Of a stretch of 64,000 bases of DNA, positions 1 through 13,100 are shown piece after piece. The notes below the pieces were generated by a model, which was given only the letters and a program-made list of their open reading frames with translations, ran no database searches and was not told where the DNA came from. Source of the stretch: Lepidonotus clava (taxonomy: Eukaryota; Annelida; Polychaeta; Phyllodocida; Polynoidae); contig OW387135.1 of NCBI GenBank assembly GCA_936440205.1, positions 25,274,792 through 25,338,791 on the forward strand. Direction: 5' to 3'. The translations under genes and the position numbers were made by a program. Position 1 is the first letter of the stretch. Each line of letters begins with the position of its first letter.

Positions 1-31
1 AGGCCTAATCCTTTATATTTATTATATCAAG

Positions 32-198
32 GCATGGGTATCTCCATCCTGAGTTACAACGGCACGGTGAAGACGGGTCTCATGCTGGACAAGCGGCTCT
101 GCAGCACCCCCCACCGCCTATTGGGGGAGTTCGAGAAGGAGGTTAAGGCCATGGCCGAACAGCTTAATGTCCTGGAGGAGCCATCTAAGTCGGAATAA
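32..198 (+). CDS. Last exon of a wax ester synthase/diacylglycerol acyltransferase-like (WS/DGAT) protein, partial
   Basis: The exon opens after an AG acceptor at 30-31 (preceded by a T-rich tract), begins in phase 1 and reads to a TAA stop at 196-198, about 55 residues. It starts GMGISILSYNGTV and continues with TGLMLDKRL and a helical FEKEVKAMAEQL tail. This resembles the end of the C-terminal WS/DGAT domain (DUF1298 type), where a glycine-rich SILSY-like strand and a following 'G' strand close the acyltransferase fold. The catalytic HHxxxDG domain would lie upstream, outside the window. The family esterifies acyl-CoA to fatty alcohols or diacylglycerol at membranes. The family assignment rests on this short tail only, so a related CoA-dependent acyltransferase cannot be excluded. 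Confidence 0.55.
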
Positions 199-2521
199 TC
201 TGTCAGACATATGACCCTTAATATTAAGCCTATGTTCCGCATACCGATTTTGATACTAAAGGTTTTGTATTTGTTTGATTTTCTTCTAGAATACAACATG
301 ACATCACGCATCATTTATACTATTCAAAATAGAATTGTAAAACCTTTCTCGTAATATTATAGTAGGCCTATTGCCATGTTTAATTTTCATTCCTATTCCT
401 GATTTATACAATCGGCAGCATAATCGGCATGTGGATGCAGGCAACGGTATAAATGTTATTTCCTTATCGTTATCGTTATTGTTATGAATAGTTTTGTCAT
501 GGACAACACTTACTCCGGCCTTTGTTACACATTACAATTAATTGGAACAAGATTGTGCATTTGAGAGGTAGACTTACCGGTGAATCAACGTCATTGAGGG
601 AATTCTGCTTCCCTAGCGGTAACATGGTGCTTAAATGTCTATGACGCATTCTCCATTTACGAAATGTTTCTTTTTGCTCATCTATACTTAATGGTCAATC
701 ATAATTCCAATTCTAAGATGTCAAATCAGTGTATTTCAGAAACATAGATCATGTAGTGCATGTTTGCCATTTTGCCTAAATATAAAATGTAGGGGCCTAA
801 TGAGCTTTAGAATCTGCCAAGGGAATACGATGATGCGTGCATTGCATGACCTATAATCCAAAGCCAAAATTCTTTCCAACCTTTTCAACGTAGAACCTAA
901 AGAACTCTCTTGAATTGTGGATTCTCATAAGATATTGAAACATATCAAGTAAAATAACATGAACAAAAAGGAAAGTATTCAATTATGATTGTATCATTCC
1001 TTTAGCCATATTCATCAAATCATTGAAATAGTTGTAACGTTATTTGTTAATAAATGTTATACAAAATGAATGTATAAGACTTATTTTTGCCTACAAATCG
1101 TATATTTCATCAGACTAAAACTGTTTGGCCGATTTGATATTATTATCCAACAGCAGCTATACGTGGACCAAATAGATTTCCATAGGTGAGAAGGGCATCA
1201 CCTCAGTAGTCGACAATGTTGTGGTGGGGGATAATCCCGTATTGTTTAGGTTAGGTCAGTCATTGTTTATGGAGAGATTTATTAGAAAATTAAAAGACAA
1301 AAAAGAGAGGAAAGGGGAGGGTGCGTGGGCACAGCCCCCAATTTCTCACCAATTGTATACAACAAATTTTCACTAAAACCAAATAATCATATCAGTATTC
1401 GTGTCTGAAAAGAAAATATGTAATTTTTGTATACACTTTGACCAGCACTGCCACCTGACGTTGATCCCGGTGTGTTGTGGTTGGTTGACAACGAATGGCA
1501 GCTGTGAGCTGATATGGACCCAGAAAGTCAACTTGGAATATCGCCATTTCTTAAAACCAACATTGGACATTGGCCTTACTGCATTGCTATAAGAAATATA
1601 AAAAAGTTCTTGAAATTCAACCATGATGTAGCTATTTCTAAAAGATAATTTATGGCATGTCTATATTTAGAAATTGACATACAGATTTAAGTAGTAGTAA
1701 CAAATGGTTTCCTAAATAAATTCGGTATTAATATTCAACTGACATTAGAAGATCGAAAGTGAGAACCTTGTTTTCAGGGGCAAAATATAAATTCAAACAT
1801 GAATCTACAAATGTTTTTTGAAGCGTGCTAATCACGATGTTACATGCATATTACAATAATACATAGTTATCTATAAGATGGAGGTTAACCAGATGCCTTA
1901 TCGATAGTTACTCAGTCACGTGCAGAGGAGTGTGCAAAACCCCGTCTTCTAGAAATATGGGTAAAAGCTTTGTTTATAAATTATGACAGTAAGCCTAATA
2001 CTAACATGACACCAAATTCATTTAACTGCCCTATATCAAGTCATGTACTGTTAATTGCAATAGAAATTTGTATTGAAAGTTCAGTAAGAACCTTAGCCAT
2101 GACATAAACATGACAATGAATATGAAAATATGTTATATGATCGCAATAAATTCCAATGAAAAGATCGCCTGCAGCAAATGGGCACTCTGTATTCATACAC
2201 AGCCTGTACATTAAGTAGGAGTTTTGGTAAATCCCTGGGATAACCTAATAAACGTTGAAAAAGTCACAAATGTAAGTGTCCATCCTTCCAATCCATATCA
2301 AATCCACAATTCCTCACGTGTTTCTTACGGACGTCCCTCCTTTCTATCAGAACCCAAACAGTTATATCAAAGGAAAAATAACCTCCCAATCACACCTTCA
2401 TTATCATAAGTGGCTACATGTGGCTAACAACATAGGTGATTACCACGGTCCACTGATAAGGGTTTGGATAAAAAGACAAGACCCTGCCTTCAGAAGGTAA
2501 ACCTGAAGACACACACTCATC
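199..2521. other. Spacer: 3' flank of the acyltransferase and 5' flank of the lipocalin
   Basis: About 2.3 kb of AT-rich sequence without a recognisable exon. An AATAAA at 1049-1054 could be a polyadenylation signal for the acyltransferase. Opposed 63- and 83-codon ORFs near 1373-1624 overlap each other on the two strands and have no protein-like features, so I treat them as chance. Close to the lipocalin start, GGATAAAAAG at about 2465 is a possible weak TATA element about 55 bp upstream of the ATG. Confidence 0.4.
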
Positions 2522-5500
2522 ATGAACACCTGCCTGCTAGCTGTTTTCCTGGGCCTTGCCTGTCTCACCTGTGGCAGTGTGGCCCAGGGTGACAAGCCCA
2601 TCTTTGTGCCTAAGCCCTGGCTCAAGACGGTCAAGGAGCTGGACCGCGCCAAATACCTGGGCAGGTGGTTTCAGGTAGGTACTAAGAGGTTGTGTGGTAT
2701 AGATTGACGCCTATTAGATGTTTTGGGATAGGATGCATCTATAATTTATTAGTTTCTTTTTAATAGATTCAGTAACAATACGTTGTATATACATACATTT
2801 GTATTGATCATCTTATTTGCCACTTAAGCTTGTACATGTATGAGAGCTAATTGGGACCTATTGTCAATAAGACGCATTAATCCATCAATTCATTCTTTGC
2901 AATGAAGCTCTGACTGTTCTTGGTTTAAAACTGGGATGGTTTGTGCATCGGTGGGGTTTTGCGTCGCTCTATCTATCTACCCAGGGGTATATAGAGAGAG
3001 CTCCACAGACCGTCCGAAGCGTCAATGTTGTAGCCAATTGGGGTTAGCTAGTTCAAGAGCAGAGTACTGTAGAGGTACTCCCTGCTAGATATTAAATCTT
3101 CACAGTCACTTTGGATCACTTGTTTAGGAAGGAAAAGTCACACAATAAATACAGTTTCAAACCTTTATTGTAATACTCAACACACAGTTACAGGAATCCT
3201 CAACCAAGACCGGATGGTACAGTAATTGTTGCTATAACAATAATAACCACAAGATGGGTGTTTACCTCAAGGCCTCACTTAGAACTAAGGTTACAGAGTC
3301 TTGTATAGAGTCCTAGCTTCAGAGATTCACCCTGGAAGAGGTATGGTCGGTCTGGTAGAGTCTTCTGTAGGAGAGTGTGCGCGGTTGGTGATCTTGTTGG
3401 AATGGTCCCCCTGGGTAGCCTGGGGACCCCCTTTATATATGTTCTTACTGAGAGGGATGGCCGCCATATTGGTTAATCTGGCCGCCATCTTGGGTGGCTC
3501 AATTCTATGTCCGCCATCTTGGCTGGTCTGGCCGCCATCTTGGATTGTCAGACCCTCTGTCCACCATATTGGCTGGTCTGGCCGCCATCTTGGATTGCCA
3601 GACCCTATGTCCGCCATATTGGACAGTGCACCGGATGACCCCTACTATATCACTCTCCTACTATATCACTCTCTAGAAAATAGAGCTTTGTAAATGGGGC
3701 ATTAAAGATACATTAAATGTAATAGAGAGGTCACTTTTACATGACCTAGGCCTATCAAAGATTTTAAATGTCATGTCATAAAGGTATTGTAAAGGCGGGC
3801 TTTCCATTACCTTCAACAGTGTTCAATATACCTGTAATGCAACTTAATGGTCCCATTTACAAAACTCATGGATGTGTGTATAGGCACATCTATGGGACCA
3901 CGTAACTAGTTAATTTTAGCGAGGTGCTACCGCTATACTTGAGAGGAAATTTAAGGCTATCATCCCATAAACAAGAATGTCCCCTCCATCGTCATCAGTA
4001 GAAATGGGTATTCCTAATCATTCTTTATATAAGGGTCTTCAGAATTAACTTGGCAAATTAGCATAGTTAACTTACAATCAGGTACGTTTTGTAAAGTGTT
4101 GAACTATAGGTACGACTTAAAGTAGTTTCATTCAAATATATCCTTTACCCAAACTATTGCCCTGCTTAAAATCTTGATACATCGAAAATCCATTGAATAT
4201 AAAGCATTAAATACTGTAGTATGTTGTGAAGAATGATTGACATAAATCGGACATCGCAGTTCCAGACTGAAAAGTGATATTCAGAGTTGAGATTATAAGG
4301 ATTTCCGACCTGGCAGCCCGGTCTCCGTCCCATCCAGAGAATAGTCTAACGTTTCTAGGGAAAACAGACTCTAATGCACTTTCGACCTTTCTGACCAACT
4401 TTCCTATTTCTAGATGATTGGAAACCGGTTTGGCTGGCTGCAGTATTCGGATTCTGTCTGCAACATTGCTGACTGTAAGTGAGATTACCCACTAAATCAT
4501 CTCAATATCTAAATGTCATATACTTCGCTGTCTGACTTGTCAGTGTTGATAGGACTGCCAAGGGGCCTTCCAGAGATTTATTTCATTATCCTATCATCTA
4601 TTATTAAGTTCTTAGAAAGAACTCCCGGGAAGTGTCCCCGGGGTTTAATCTACTTTTCCACATCCTTAGAATGCAGTTTTCTTTGGTAATTATGTTTTGT
4701 TATATTGTAGTATGTTAGAAAGGGCCATGTGCCTATAGTTTTATGATTAATGCTACCATGCATTTATGCTACCATTAAAAGTATTAGAGGTATATTAACC
4801 CTTTCACCGCGGGAAGCCACTAAAGTGGCTCCATAGTAAATTCTCATAGGAAGGGCCATTAAAGAGGAGGTCTTTAGCTTCCAGAAGGTGAAAGAATTTT
4901 TCAAAAATTCCAATTAGAACCAGAGATATGAACATTTGAATATTCTAACATCAGTCCATTTGAAAATGATAGAATTCCATTTGAACACACTTGAAGCAAG
5001 ATACACAAATGATAATTTGCCATAGATAATCAAAATTGTGGAAACTGTTAATTTGTGGAAATTTATGTAATTTTCAAAAGATCATAACTTTGGTTTCATT
5101 GATGATAATTGCAAGCTGTTTTTTTGTGAAAATAAGATAAATCTATTGTGTTCTCTTTGAAATAAATCGAATAGATATTTCACCAAAATTTAATTAATGT
5201 TGGTTGCCATGGAAACCCATAAATGGAATATGGCGCCATATTGCCAAAAAAGGCAAATTGGACAAATTGGCACAGTGCCAACATTTGGAACTTTTTACTT
5301 GGAATTTCATAAAATATTATTCTACCAGGAGAATCTAGAGAAAATTTGAGTTTTAGGCAATTTTTAGACTATTTCTTATATTTTGGGTAATATCTCAGTA
5401 ATTATGATGTGTAGAACGACATATTTAGCAGTGAAAGGGTTAATACTTATGGTCAACACAACACGGCCGACATGAATTTAGAGTTTTCCATATATATAGT

Positions 5501-6819
5501 TTTCTCCCCATTTGAGTCAATAGACCTGTCCACTTGGCCAGCTAGCTCACCCCTTATTTCTATCATATCAACATTTTTAGAAAAATTTTCATCATACTTG
5601 ATTCACAGTTATTTCTCTAGTACTATTACCCAAAACTAAACTTAATAAGCTTTTACTCTCAATATGATGTTAAACATGTAGCTGTAGGACTGGAAAGCAA
5701 AAATGGCATTTTCCCATAGGGAACAGTGTTAACCTTCAACTTTGCTCACAATGTCCAACCTGAAAATCACAAAAACATACCTTATTTTGGTTCACCTAAA
5801 ATGGAGGTAATTACCTAGTAATTGAGAAAAAATAATAATTCATCCTCATTTATCAACACCTTATTGACTGCAAAAACTGCAATTATATCCGACCTCTGTA
5901 TCATGCCAGCAATACATTCCAAAGTGGACAGGTCTATTCTCACCCTTTAATAATTATACTGCGCATCTTTCCAGATAAAACTATGAATGCGACTACCATC
6001 TCAGTACGAAACTCTGGTACCCTGACTAACGTGGATGGAGAGCCAAACGAGATCCGTGGTAGGGCCATAGCGACCGCCGAGCCCGGCCAGTACAAACTAC
6101 TTCTGAACGGAGTGTCCTTCGAGGGAACATGTAGGTTGCGCTTCTATGGCTATAATCATATCTAGCTCACTTTATTCGCACATTTACGTGCTTTACATTA
6201 CTGCAATACTTGCCAAGATTTCGCATTCACAGGGTGGTTTACAGATGTGATTCTTTAAAGCTACTTCATGCAAGAATGATATGTAAGTTCTTTATGATGA
6301 GACATACACCATCTTATTTATCATGAGATATTTTAAAGAATATTATCCATCGTTCTTGCGTGAACTAGTTATAGGCCTATCGAGCAGTTTGTTTTGGTGT
6401 AGCCCCCATAAAGGTATTGATGAATAGGCATATAATGACTGTTTCGTCAAACAGGTATAGACTTTTATTAAAATTGGGGAAAAAATCAATTTATGACATT
6501 AGCTTGATAAATTCGACAACAAAACAATTAACAGCAAAGATAATCTCCAGAACTACATGCCTTATCCTGATATTCTTATTTTTTAGATTGGGTCATCAAG
6601 CTGGGTCCCGTTGTGAACGGTCAGTACGAGTACTCCGTGGTGACGTCCAAAGGGGGCGCCACTCTCTACGTCCTGTGCCGTGACATCCACAGATTCGCCC
6701 AATACGAGCAGGAGATCCGCGACTTTCTGAAGGAACAAAAGTTCACCGATTATCTGTCCGAGCCAGTGGACATCTTCCAGAGTGATAAATGTAAACGGGC
6801 CCCCTTTTCCCAATATTGA
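2522..6819 (+). CDS. Secreted lipocalin (apolipoprotein D/Blc-like), complete, four exons
   Basis: Exons 2522-2674, 4414-4474, 5975-6130 and 6587-6819 have GT-AG borders and compatible phases (0, 1, 1), giving 603 nt and 200 residues. Residues 1-22 are a signal peptide (hydrophobic LLAVFLGLACL, cleavage near AQ). The lipocalin signature GxW is in YLGRWFQ (45-51). Cys67 (DSVCNIAD) and Cys near the end (SDKCKRA) suit the usual disulphides. The middle has a beta-strand run with LTNVDGEPNEIRGRA and PGQYKLLL, as in ApoD-like proteins, followed by YWVIKLG, a QYEYSVV strand, LYVLCRDIHRF and a C-terminal helix. The product should be an extracellular beta-barrel carrying a small hydrophobic ligand; the ligand cannot be read. 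The ATG is the only one placed before the signal peptide. Exon 2 is short at 61 nt. Confidence 0.85.
3460..3623. repeat. 50-bp tandem repeat with paired GCCGCCATCTTGG boxes
   Basis: Lies in lipocalin intron 1. Boxes of the form (G/T)CCGCCAT(C/A)TTGG start at 3460, 3481, 3510, 3531, 3560, 3581 and 3610. The spacing alternates 21 and 29 bp, so the real unit is about 50 bp with two boxes, present in three copies plus a partial. The one variant is at 3560, TCCACCATATTGG. The 130-codon forward and 96-codon reverse ORFs across it arise from the repeat and are not taken as genes. A second small duplication of a TACTATATCACTCTC segment follows at about 3643-3675. Confidence 0.8.
4799..5439. mobile_element. 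piggyBac-like MITE flanked by TTAA, 641 bp
   Basis: Terminal inverted repeats CCCTTTCACCGCG (left) and, read inward from the right, CCCTTTCACTGC, are each flanked directly by TTAA (4795-4798 and 5440-5443). TTAA target duplication plus a CCC start is the hallmark of piggyBac elements. No transposase reading frame is present, so it is a non-autonomous copy in lipocalin intron 2. It contains a perfect RFX X-box-like palindrome at 5203-5217. Confidence 0.85.
5523..5934. mobile_element. TA-flanked MITE, about 412 bp
   Basis: Inverted ends GACCTGTCCACTTGG and CCAAAGTGGACAGGTC, flanked by TA on both sides (5521-5522, 5935-5936), with further symmetrical AATA/TATT outside. No coding capacity. The TA target suggests a Tc1/mariner-type relative, but the ends are too short to name a family. 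It sits in lipocalin intron 2 only about 40 bp upstream of exon 3 (5975). Confidence 0.6.
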
Positions 6820-9800
6820 GTAAGATTCCTTTTTAAAACGGACAGATTGAGTGAAATCCATGCGTAATTGCGGATAAACACTATAAAATGTACATATATC
6901 CTTTTATTGATCCTAAATGCTTATAAATGCTGGGTGTATGCATTCATTACATGATATGCAAATAATAAGTTTGAAACAAATGTTTACAACTGTTAATTTA
7001 TTTATTGTTCCTACACTGAAAACACAGAGTTGTCAAAAGTGGTGCCAAAAACGACAACCCAAGGTTGTCACAGGCTGTGTCTGTGTCTGTTAGACAAAAA
7101 ATCTTATTTATGAATATTTTCATGGTGTAGATATCATAGTCATTATAATGGCATCCTATTATGGTATTACTAGTTATTAGGTGTGGCCATTACACATAGG
7201 AGGCCTATGAGTTGTATGGTTTTGACACCATTCACTTACAACACTGGGTTGATATAGACAGAGGCCATGACAACCCTGGGCTGTCACTTTAGGCACCATT
7301 CACCTACAACCCTAGGGTAGTCAGGCAGGACTTTTGACTTCTCATTTTCTTCTGTGACAACCCTATGACAACCCATTCTTCATTTTTGCTTCTCTGACGA
7401 CCTTTTTGGCCTAAAGTAGTCGGGAGAAAATGACTACCTTTGGGTTGTCATCCAGCCTCAAAATTCACAATGACAACCCTCTGACCACCCGAAAGCTGTC
7501 AAAGGATTGTCACAAGGTAGTCACACAGCATTGATGGCCTGAAATGAGCCCTGTGATGACCCAAAAGTCACATATGAGAGCCCAAAAGTGACCTGTGACA
7601 ACCCTTTGACAACCTTGCAGTGGCTCTCTGACGACTTTGTGTTTTCAGTGTATCACATTGTACTTTGACGAAATAAACTATTTATTTAATACTACAATGA
7701 CTTGCGACATACATTTATTTGACGATTATACAATTCTATTTGAGCGTCGGATTATATTGTAAACATCTGCGTATCCAAGAAATGATCTAACCCCAATAGA
7801 AATACAGAAACAATGGCAACTATGCATGCAGTAAAACTAGAAGGCATTCGGCTTCTGGTCGACTCAGCTTGGCTATACTGTCTTTGAATCAATCGAACAG
7901 GTTTCTCGGTTCTGGAATAAGCATCTTGTCACAACACAAATAGAATTATGAGTTACAATTGAGACAAATTTCTACGACTACAAAGCTACCTTGCAGAAGG
8001 ACATCACTCAAAACGACCTTTTCGTGGTTAGAATAATCAATGACTATTCTGGGCAACCTCCAACCAATAAATAAGAGTTTGATCTATTTAAATGTCATAG
8101 CTGACTACTAGGCAACTACCAGTGCATAACAAATGTCCATGTTTTTGTAAAAGCACGCGTGCTGATCCCCTCCACAGTCGTTCTGTCATGTATGATGATA
8201 GAGGTATATGTTGTAAATTTAAAGACTCAGTCAACTGTATGCATCTTTGTTGTCATATATACATCTTCTTATCTCTGTTCTGACAACATCAAATTTAAAC
8301 AATATCCACTGCAGTCTAGTGCAGTTTGATATACATAATACTGGTTATTCATGCCCATGGACAATTGACCCTGAACTAAAATGTATAAACAGTATATCCC
8401 ATAAGCACGTTGCCGTAATGGAGGAAAACCACGAATCTACCAGGGGCAATGGAAAAAATAACCCTAACATTATCAGTCAGAATAAGCTGCTTTTCGTCTT
8501 GCAAAAAGATAGGATCATTGAAAATATCATTTCATCGCCTCTTGTTACATTACAGGAAATTTAAAAGAACCTTTTGAAATTTAACAATATTATTTCTGTG
8601 AATAAGATACCCCTTAGTCCAAGGAACTCTAGCCCCAAGTGACAGCAATGTATACGTGGCTGCTTCCACACTACATAATTAATATTCCACTATAATATGT
8701 GAGTAACATACGACATCCAATTACATACAATACTGTCACTGCAATACCCAATGGGGACATAAGGTTGAAGTGAAATAGTCACAGCTCCTCGTACTTGAAA
8801 TTGATTGTTCCAGCAATCAATACTTATCTCAATATCTGATTATGCTTAATCATATTTACTTAAGCATCATTTATTGTGCGGTACAATATTCATGGGTTGA
8901 TTTGTAAACGTTAGAGTGCCAATATTGCAGTTTTTTCTATCGATTAAATGTGAATGTTGTTAACATCGTATCAACAGAACTGTACATAATAAACAGATAC
9001 CCTTGTCCAAAATATTTTTCTTGACTTTGGTAGGATCAATATGCAAGGATCACCATATATATACACGTTAACTTAAGGTACAATAGAATAGCTTTGACTC
9101 CATTAAAGCTTCACCTTGTGGGCCTCTAAGATAAATAGTCGAATTGCCCCGTCCATATGGTCCTTTTACATTTAAACGTAATTAGCCCGTTCTATATTAT
9201 GTCACCAACAATTTGCGCTCCTAAAAAAAGTTCATTAAGTATTCACTACCTTCTAGTCTTTCAACTACCTTATAAGATATAACCTATCTGACTATCGGTC
9301 TATCTTATTTACGACAGACAATAGGCTACTAATGAAATCTGAATGATCACATAGCATGGATAAAATATTCTTTCATTTTACCCTATAAAAAGTAATTACA
9401 AAACGGCCACTGTAGGCCTACGCCTACACGTTTGGCTTCGAAACAAATCACCTTCTCAAGGTTTAAAATGCAAACTACTGTATACCGTGGCAATATCAGC
9501 TAGGATTGCTGACTCAAATGGCCGCATGCAATTCCTAGATCCGTTAATTATTATTTTGAAGACAACATGTCGGATCCTGTCAAATCCACGCTCTCCTTTG
9601 GCTTTATAACAGGTACACGTTCATGAATATATTCTGACATTATCACTTCGCAGCGACTGCAACCTTAGTAAATAGTACTATGCATTTTTGCACATTAAAT
9701 TGTTGCCCTCGAACACATCTCTTTCGTGAACGTGCGCAGTGAACTCTCCCGTAAACACCTCGTTCCCAACATTAAGCCATGGGTCCATAGGCCCCAATCG

Positions 9801-10197
9801 CTTGGTTCAGGTCAATCCACCAGCAGGGCGCTATTGAAAAAGGCGTATATGATAACTTGAATTAAGGGGGAACGGGATGAGTGCCGATATTCACTTTTAT
9901 ATGCAGTAATATTATCCAACAAAAATACAAGTTTATCATATTTCACACCTTCCTTCCAAAAGGCAATCATTAACCTATCATAAAAATGTGTCATTGTGCA
10001 ACATAGCACCATTCCTATTTGGAAACTCTGAAGAAAAAAAAAACCATCGTCCAATTCAGTGCAGACTCCATCATTCGTACATACATGATATAAATGCATT
10101 CGAGCAATCTCCAAAACAAGATTTCAGTCTGGCAACCATAAGTAAGTCTTGTTGCGGATTCCGAGAAAAGTCATGCAGAAGCGAGAAACGCACTCCT
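6820..10197. other. Convergent spacer between the lipocalin and the Ly6 gene
   Basis: Apart from the MITE at 7014-7650 I see no gene. The longest frames (105 codons at 8247-8564 on +, 100 codons at 9812-10114 on -) lack domains, splice support and codon bias; the second falls in the expected 3' UTR of the Ly6 gene. A strong CTCF-like motif, CCACCAGCAGGGCGCTA, lies at 9817-9833, roughly at the end of the Ly6 transcription unit. Confidence 0.45.
7014..7650. mobile_element. TA-flanked MITE with internal TGACAACCC repeats, 637 bp
   Basis: Ends CACTGAAAACACAGAG and, inverted, CACTGAAAACACAAAG, are each flanked by TA (7012-7013, 7651-7652), which points to a Tc1/mariner-like non-autonomous element. 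The interior is made largely of degenerate copies of TGACAACCCT and its complement AGGGTTGTCA, plus GTAGTC variants. The first plausible AATAAA downstream of the lipocalin stop is at 7672-7677, just beyond the element, so the MITE may lie within the lipocalin 3' UTR. Confidence 0.75.
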
Positions 10198-13100
10198 TCA
10201 CCACCAGTCCTTGAATAAGTTGACAAGTGAGCACAAAGTGAGAAAGGTTAAGATGGCGGCGACTGGCGTATGCAGGAGACTGCTGGCGTGATTGCAGCCG
10301 TCGAAGGCGCAGACATTGTAGCACATTTTCACCTGGGAGTCGTCCCTGGCCTTGTCCGTGCCGGGAAGGCAGACGCTGGTGTAACGGATAGGGCTGCACG
10401 ACCTGGATACGGACAGGAGGGTGTCTGTCGGGAGAAAAATAGACAGAAATTGCTTTTTTAATTACAGTGAAACATATGCAGCCATGTATCTGTTTGAAGA
10501 TAATAAAAATAAGTATTATAAAAGAAGAGTATTGGGGAAAGGATAGAAATATACATAATCACTCTTTTTGTGAGAGTGAAATATGGAGTCATTGTGGATG
10601 CAGACCTTTAAAGCATAACCGTTGGGGCATAAAAAGCTATGCAAAGGAAAATAGTACTTGTGTCTAGTACAGGAAACAATAGAAACGAATTTATGTTCAT
10701 TGTCGCCAAACGCTATTCAAAACACATTCTAATGCAGATTATGCTGTTGAACAACTACTTGTGAATTAATTTCTCCTTGGATCTTTGCAATACTCTTTCT
10801 GTTAAGCATGCAAATAAGTCATGAACTGAAACTTACACATTTCTCACACAATTCTGAAGTCTGTCTTTTAGCATGTAGGCCTACATCACGATGCTTATCC
10901 ACAAACAGACGCTTTACCTCACAAAACACTGGCTACCACACACACACCTTATATTAGTTATAACCCACAGAGTAATATATCTGACAAAGAAAAGGTTCAA
11001 TTTTCTCATAAACCTATTATTGCCACATTGGTTACTATGTGTTTCTGACAAGGTGTTTTATGAGTCATCATCTTTTCATCAAATATTAAAAAACACTTAT
11101 ACAATGTAGTGATATTCTTTACGTGGATATCTTAATACTGGTTGTATAGGGATTATCGTACAATATGTGGTTGCCTTGTGTTTCAATGATATTTATGCCG
11201 AGACGAACGGAAGAAGGCTTGGTTAGCAGTGTCAGGTCGTTTAATGCCAACCATCCATTCACCATCTCCCCAACTACAGCCACCTCCGATGTGCTAAAGA
11301 ATGGATGTATCTATATTGTTGGCCGTGTCAAGCCCTGCCCGGCGTCAGGGTTGACCTTTTTTGTATCGGCCCTGATCCGGATGCCAATGGATGAGAAACG
11401 GGTTAAGGATAATGAATAGGACGAATGAAGCTCAGAAATGGTATCAGGTCTTACCACCCGTGGTGTTTTGGTTTGCAATATTCAGAGAGAGCGGTGGCTA
11501 CGCAATGCACACGCCTATAGACCTTGTGCAGATAGGGTCATCTATGGAGTTTATTTGGTGAACTATTGATTGATAAATCTCCATTACATTGACATCAGGA
11601 TAGGCCAACTCATGCTAGATAAATACAAAATACACCACTGTACTGATATGGTGTCAGTCCTAGCTTAAAAGATCATGCATATAAAAACTAGTGCTAGGTT
11701 GTAGGCAGTGAATCTCCATGACTGCATGGACAGGGGGGAGCTAAGTCTATAGCTAGGCAGCTAGTGATTAAGTGAGACTGGAGCACAGCAGTTTTAGAGA
11801 TGTTTAAACCATCAGCTTGTAACGACCTTGTGTTAGAGGAGGCTGGAAGGCTGGGTATCAGAGGGGGCTCCACAGATAGGCATGACTTTGTCTAGGAGTG
11901 TTTTGGTTGTGGGAGCTGAGTGGACTTGCCTAAGGACTGGTGAAATGTTAACAGGAAGCCAGTGATGTATATTACATGTCTTGGACAAACAATTTTATAT
12001 CATCCTTTCATGTGATTGTGATTGTCAACTCTTGATGATCAAGCTACATACAGTGCTGGTTCATGGTCCAAAGACAGACTATGACTTGAACTAGCAAAAC
12101 TTATGTAATAATGACTTGAACAGAAATGACCTAATACTCCCTAGAAATAACACTGAAGCTAAACTACATAATTTACTACGATAAAGCAACATTATTTGCT
12201 AAATTCCAATAGGTGACTGCCATTATGCCATCTAGCTCAGCAATTCGACGTTAAATGTACAACGTCTATATTCCGACTTTCTTTTCTAGAATATAACATA
12301 AGGCAGCCAATTTCTAGAAACACTTATAGATATGTCATATCATTATGTTGTTATAGAACAGAGAAAATATTCATTAAACACAAATGTTTTCGTACAGCTT
12401 CATTTGTCCTGATTCTTCGTTCCTTTTCTATGAAGTAACATTAGGGAGCCCACAGAGAGTCAATTGGGGTTCATGTTTCGTCTATCCTTCATCCCTTCTT
12501 CGCAGGCGACATTTTGTGCCGGGATTGGTCAAACATTTGTCCTCGTGCTCCGGCATAGAGACTGGCGTTAACTGGGGGTATTTAGTAATGATTTAAGAGG
12601 TCTGCATCCACAAACCTCGAAAGATATTCCAAACACACCCTCAATCAACGTCTATTGTCCGGGAGAGCTCGGGGAGTATGGATTACAGTACTAAAGGCAG
12701 ACTTTGAGTTCCACTGTAGTGCTACCTATGTGTATATGGTATTAGTATCCTCTTGATATGTGCCACTGCCCTGATAGAGTTGTCCATCGAGAGAAATACC
12801 CAGCAGGCCTAAACGATCAACCCAAACTATTGATACTGGTCAAAATAGGTATTTGAATGAATGGTTATGTTTAGGATAAATAACAATGAGGTATGCGGCA
12901 GGAGATCGTGAAATGAATAAAGACACCATCCCAAGCCACTCCACCATACAAGGCATTTTTCTTCGGTATCTTTACTCAATTGCTCATTTTTCTTTATTTA
13001 AAATTGGTGGTGAAGGAATCATAATAATCAATGTAATTACACAACATAATTTTAAGAGGAAAATATGTTTTCAAATACATAATAAAAAGAAGATTGGTGT

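Noticed and set aside
3301-3693. 130-codon plus-strand ORF
   Set aside because: It is driven by the 50-bp GCCGCCATCTTGG repeat and lies within an intron with no splice support.
8247-8564. 105-codon plus-strand ORF
   Set aside because: No domain, no splice context, mixed composition; length is possible by chance in this much sequence.
9812-10114. 100-codon minus-strand ORF
   Set aside because: It falls directly after the Ly6 stop codon on the same strand, in the expected 3' UTR, and shows no domain.
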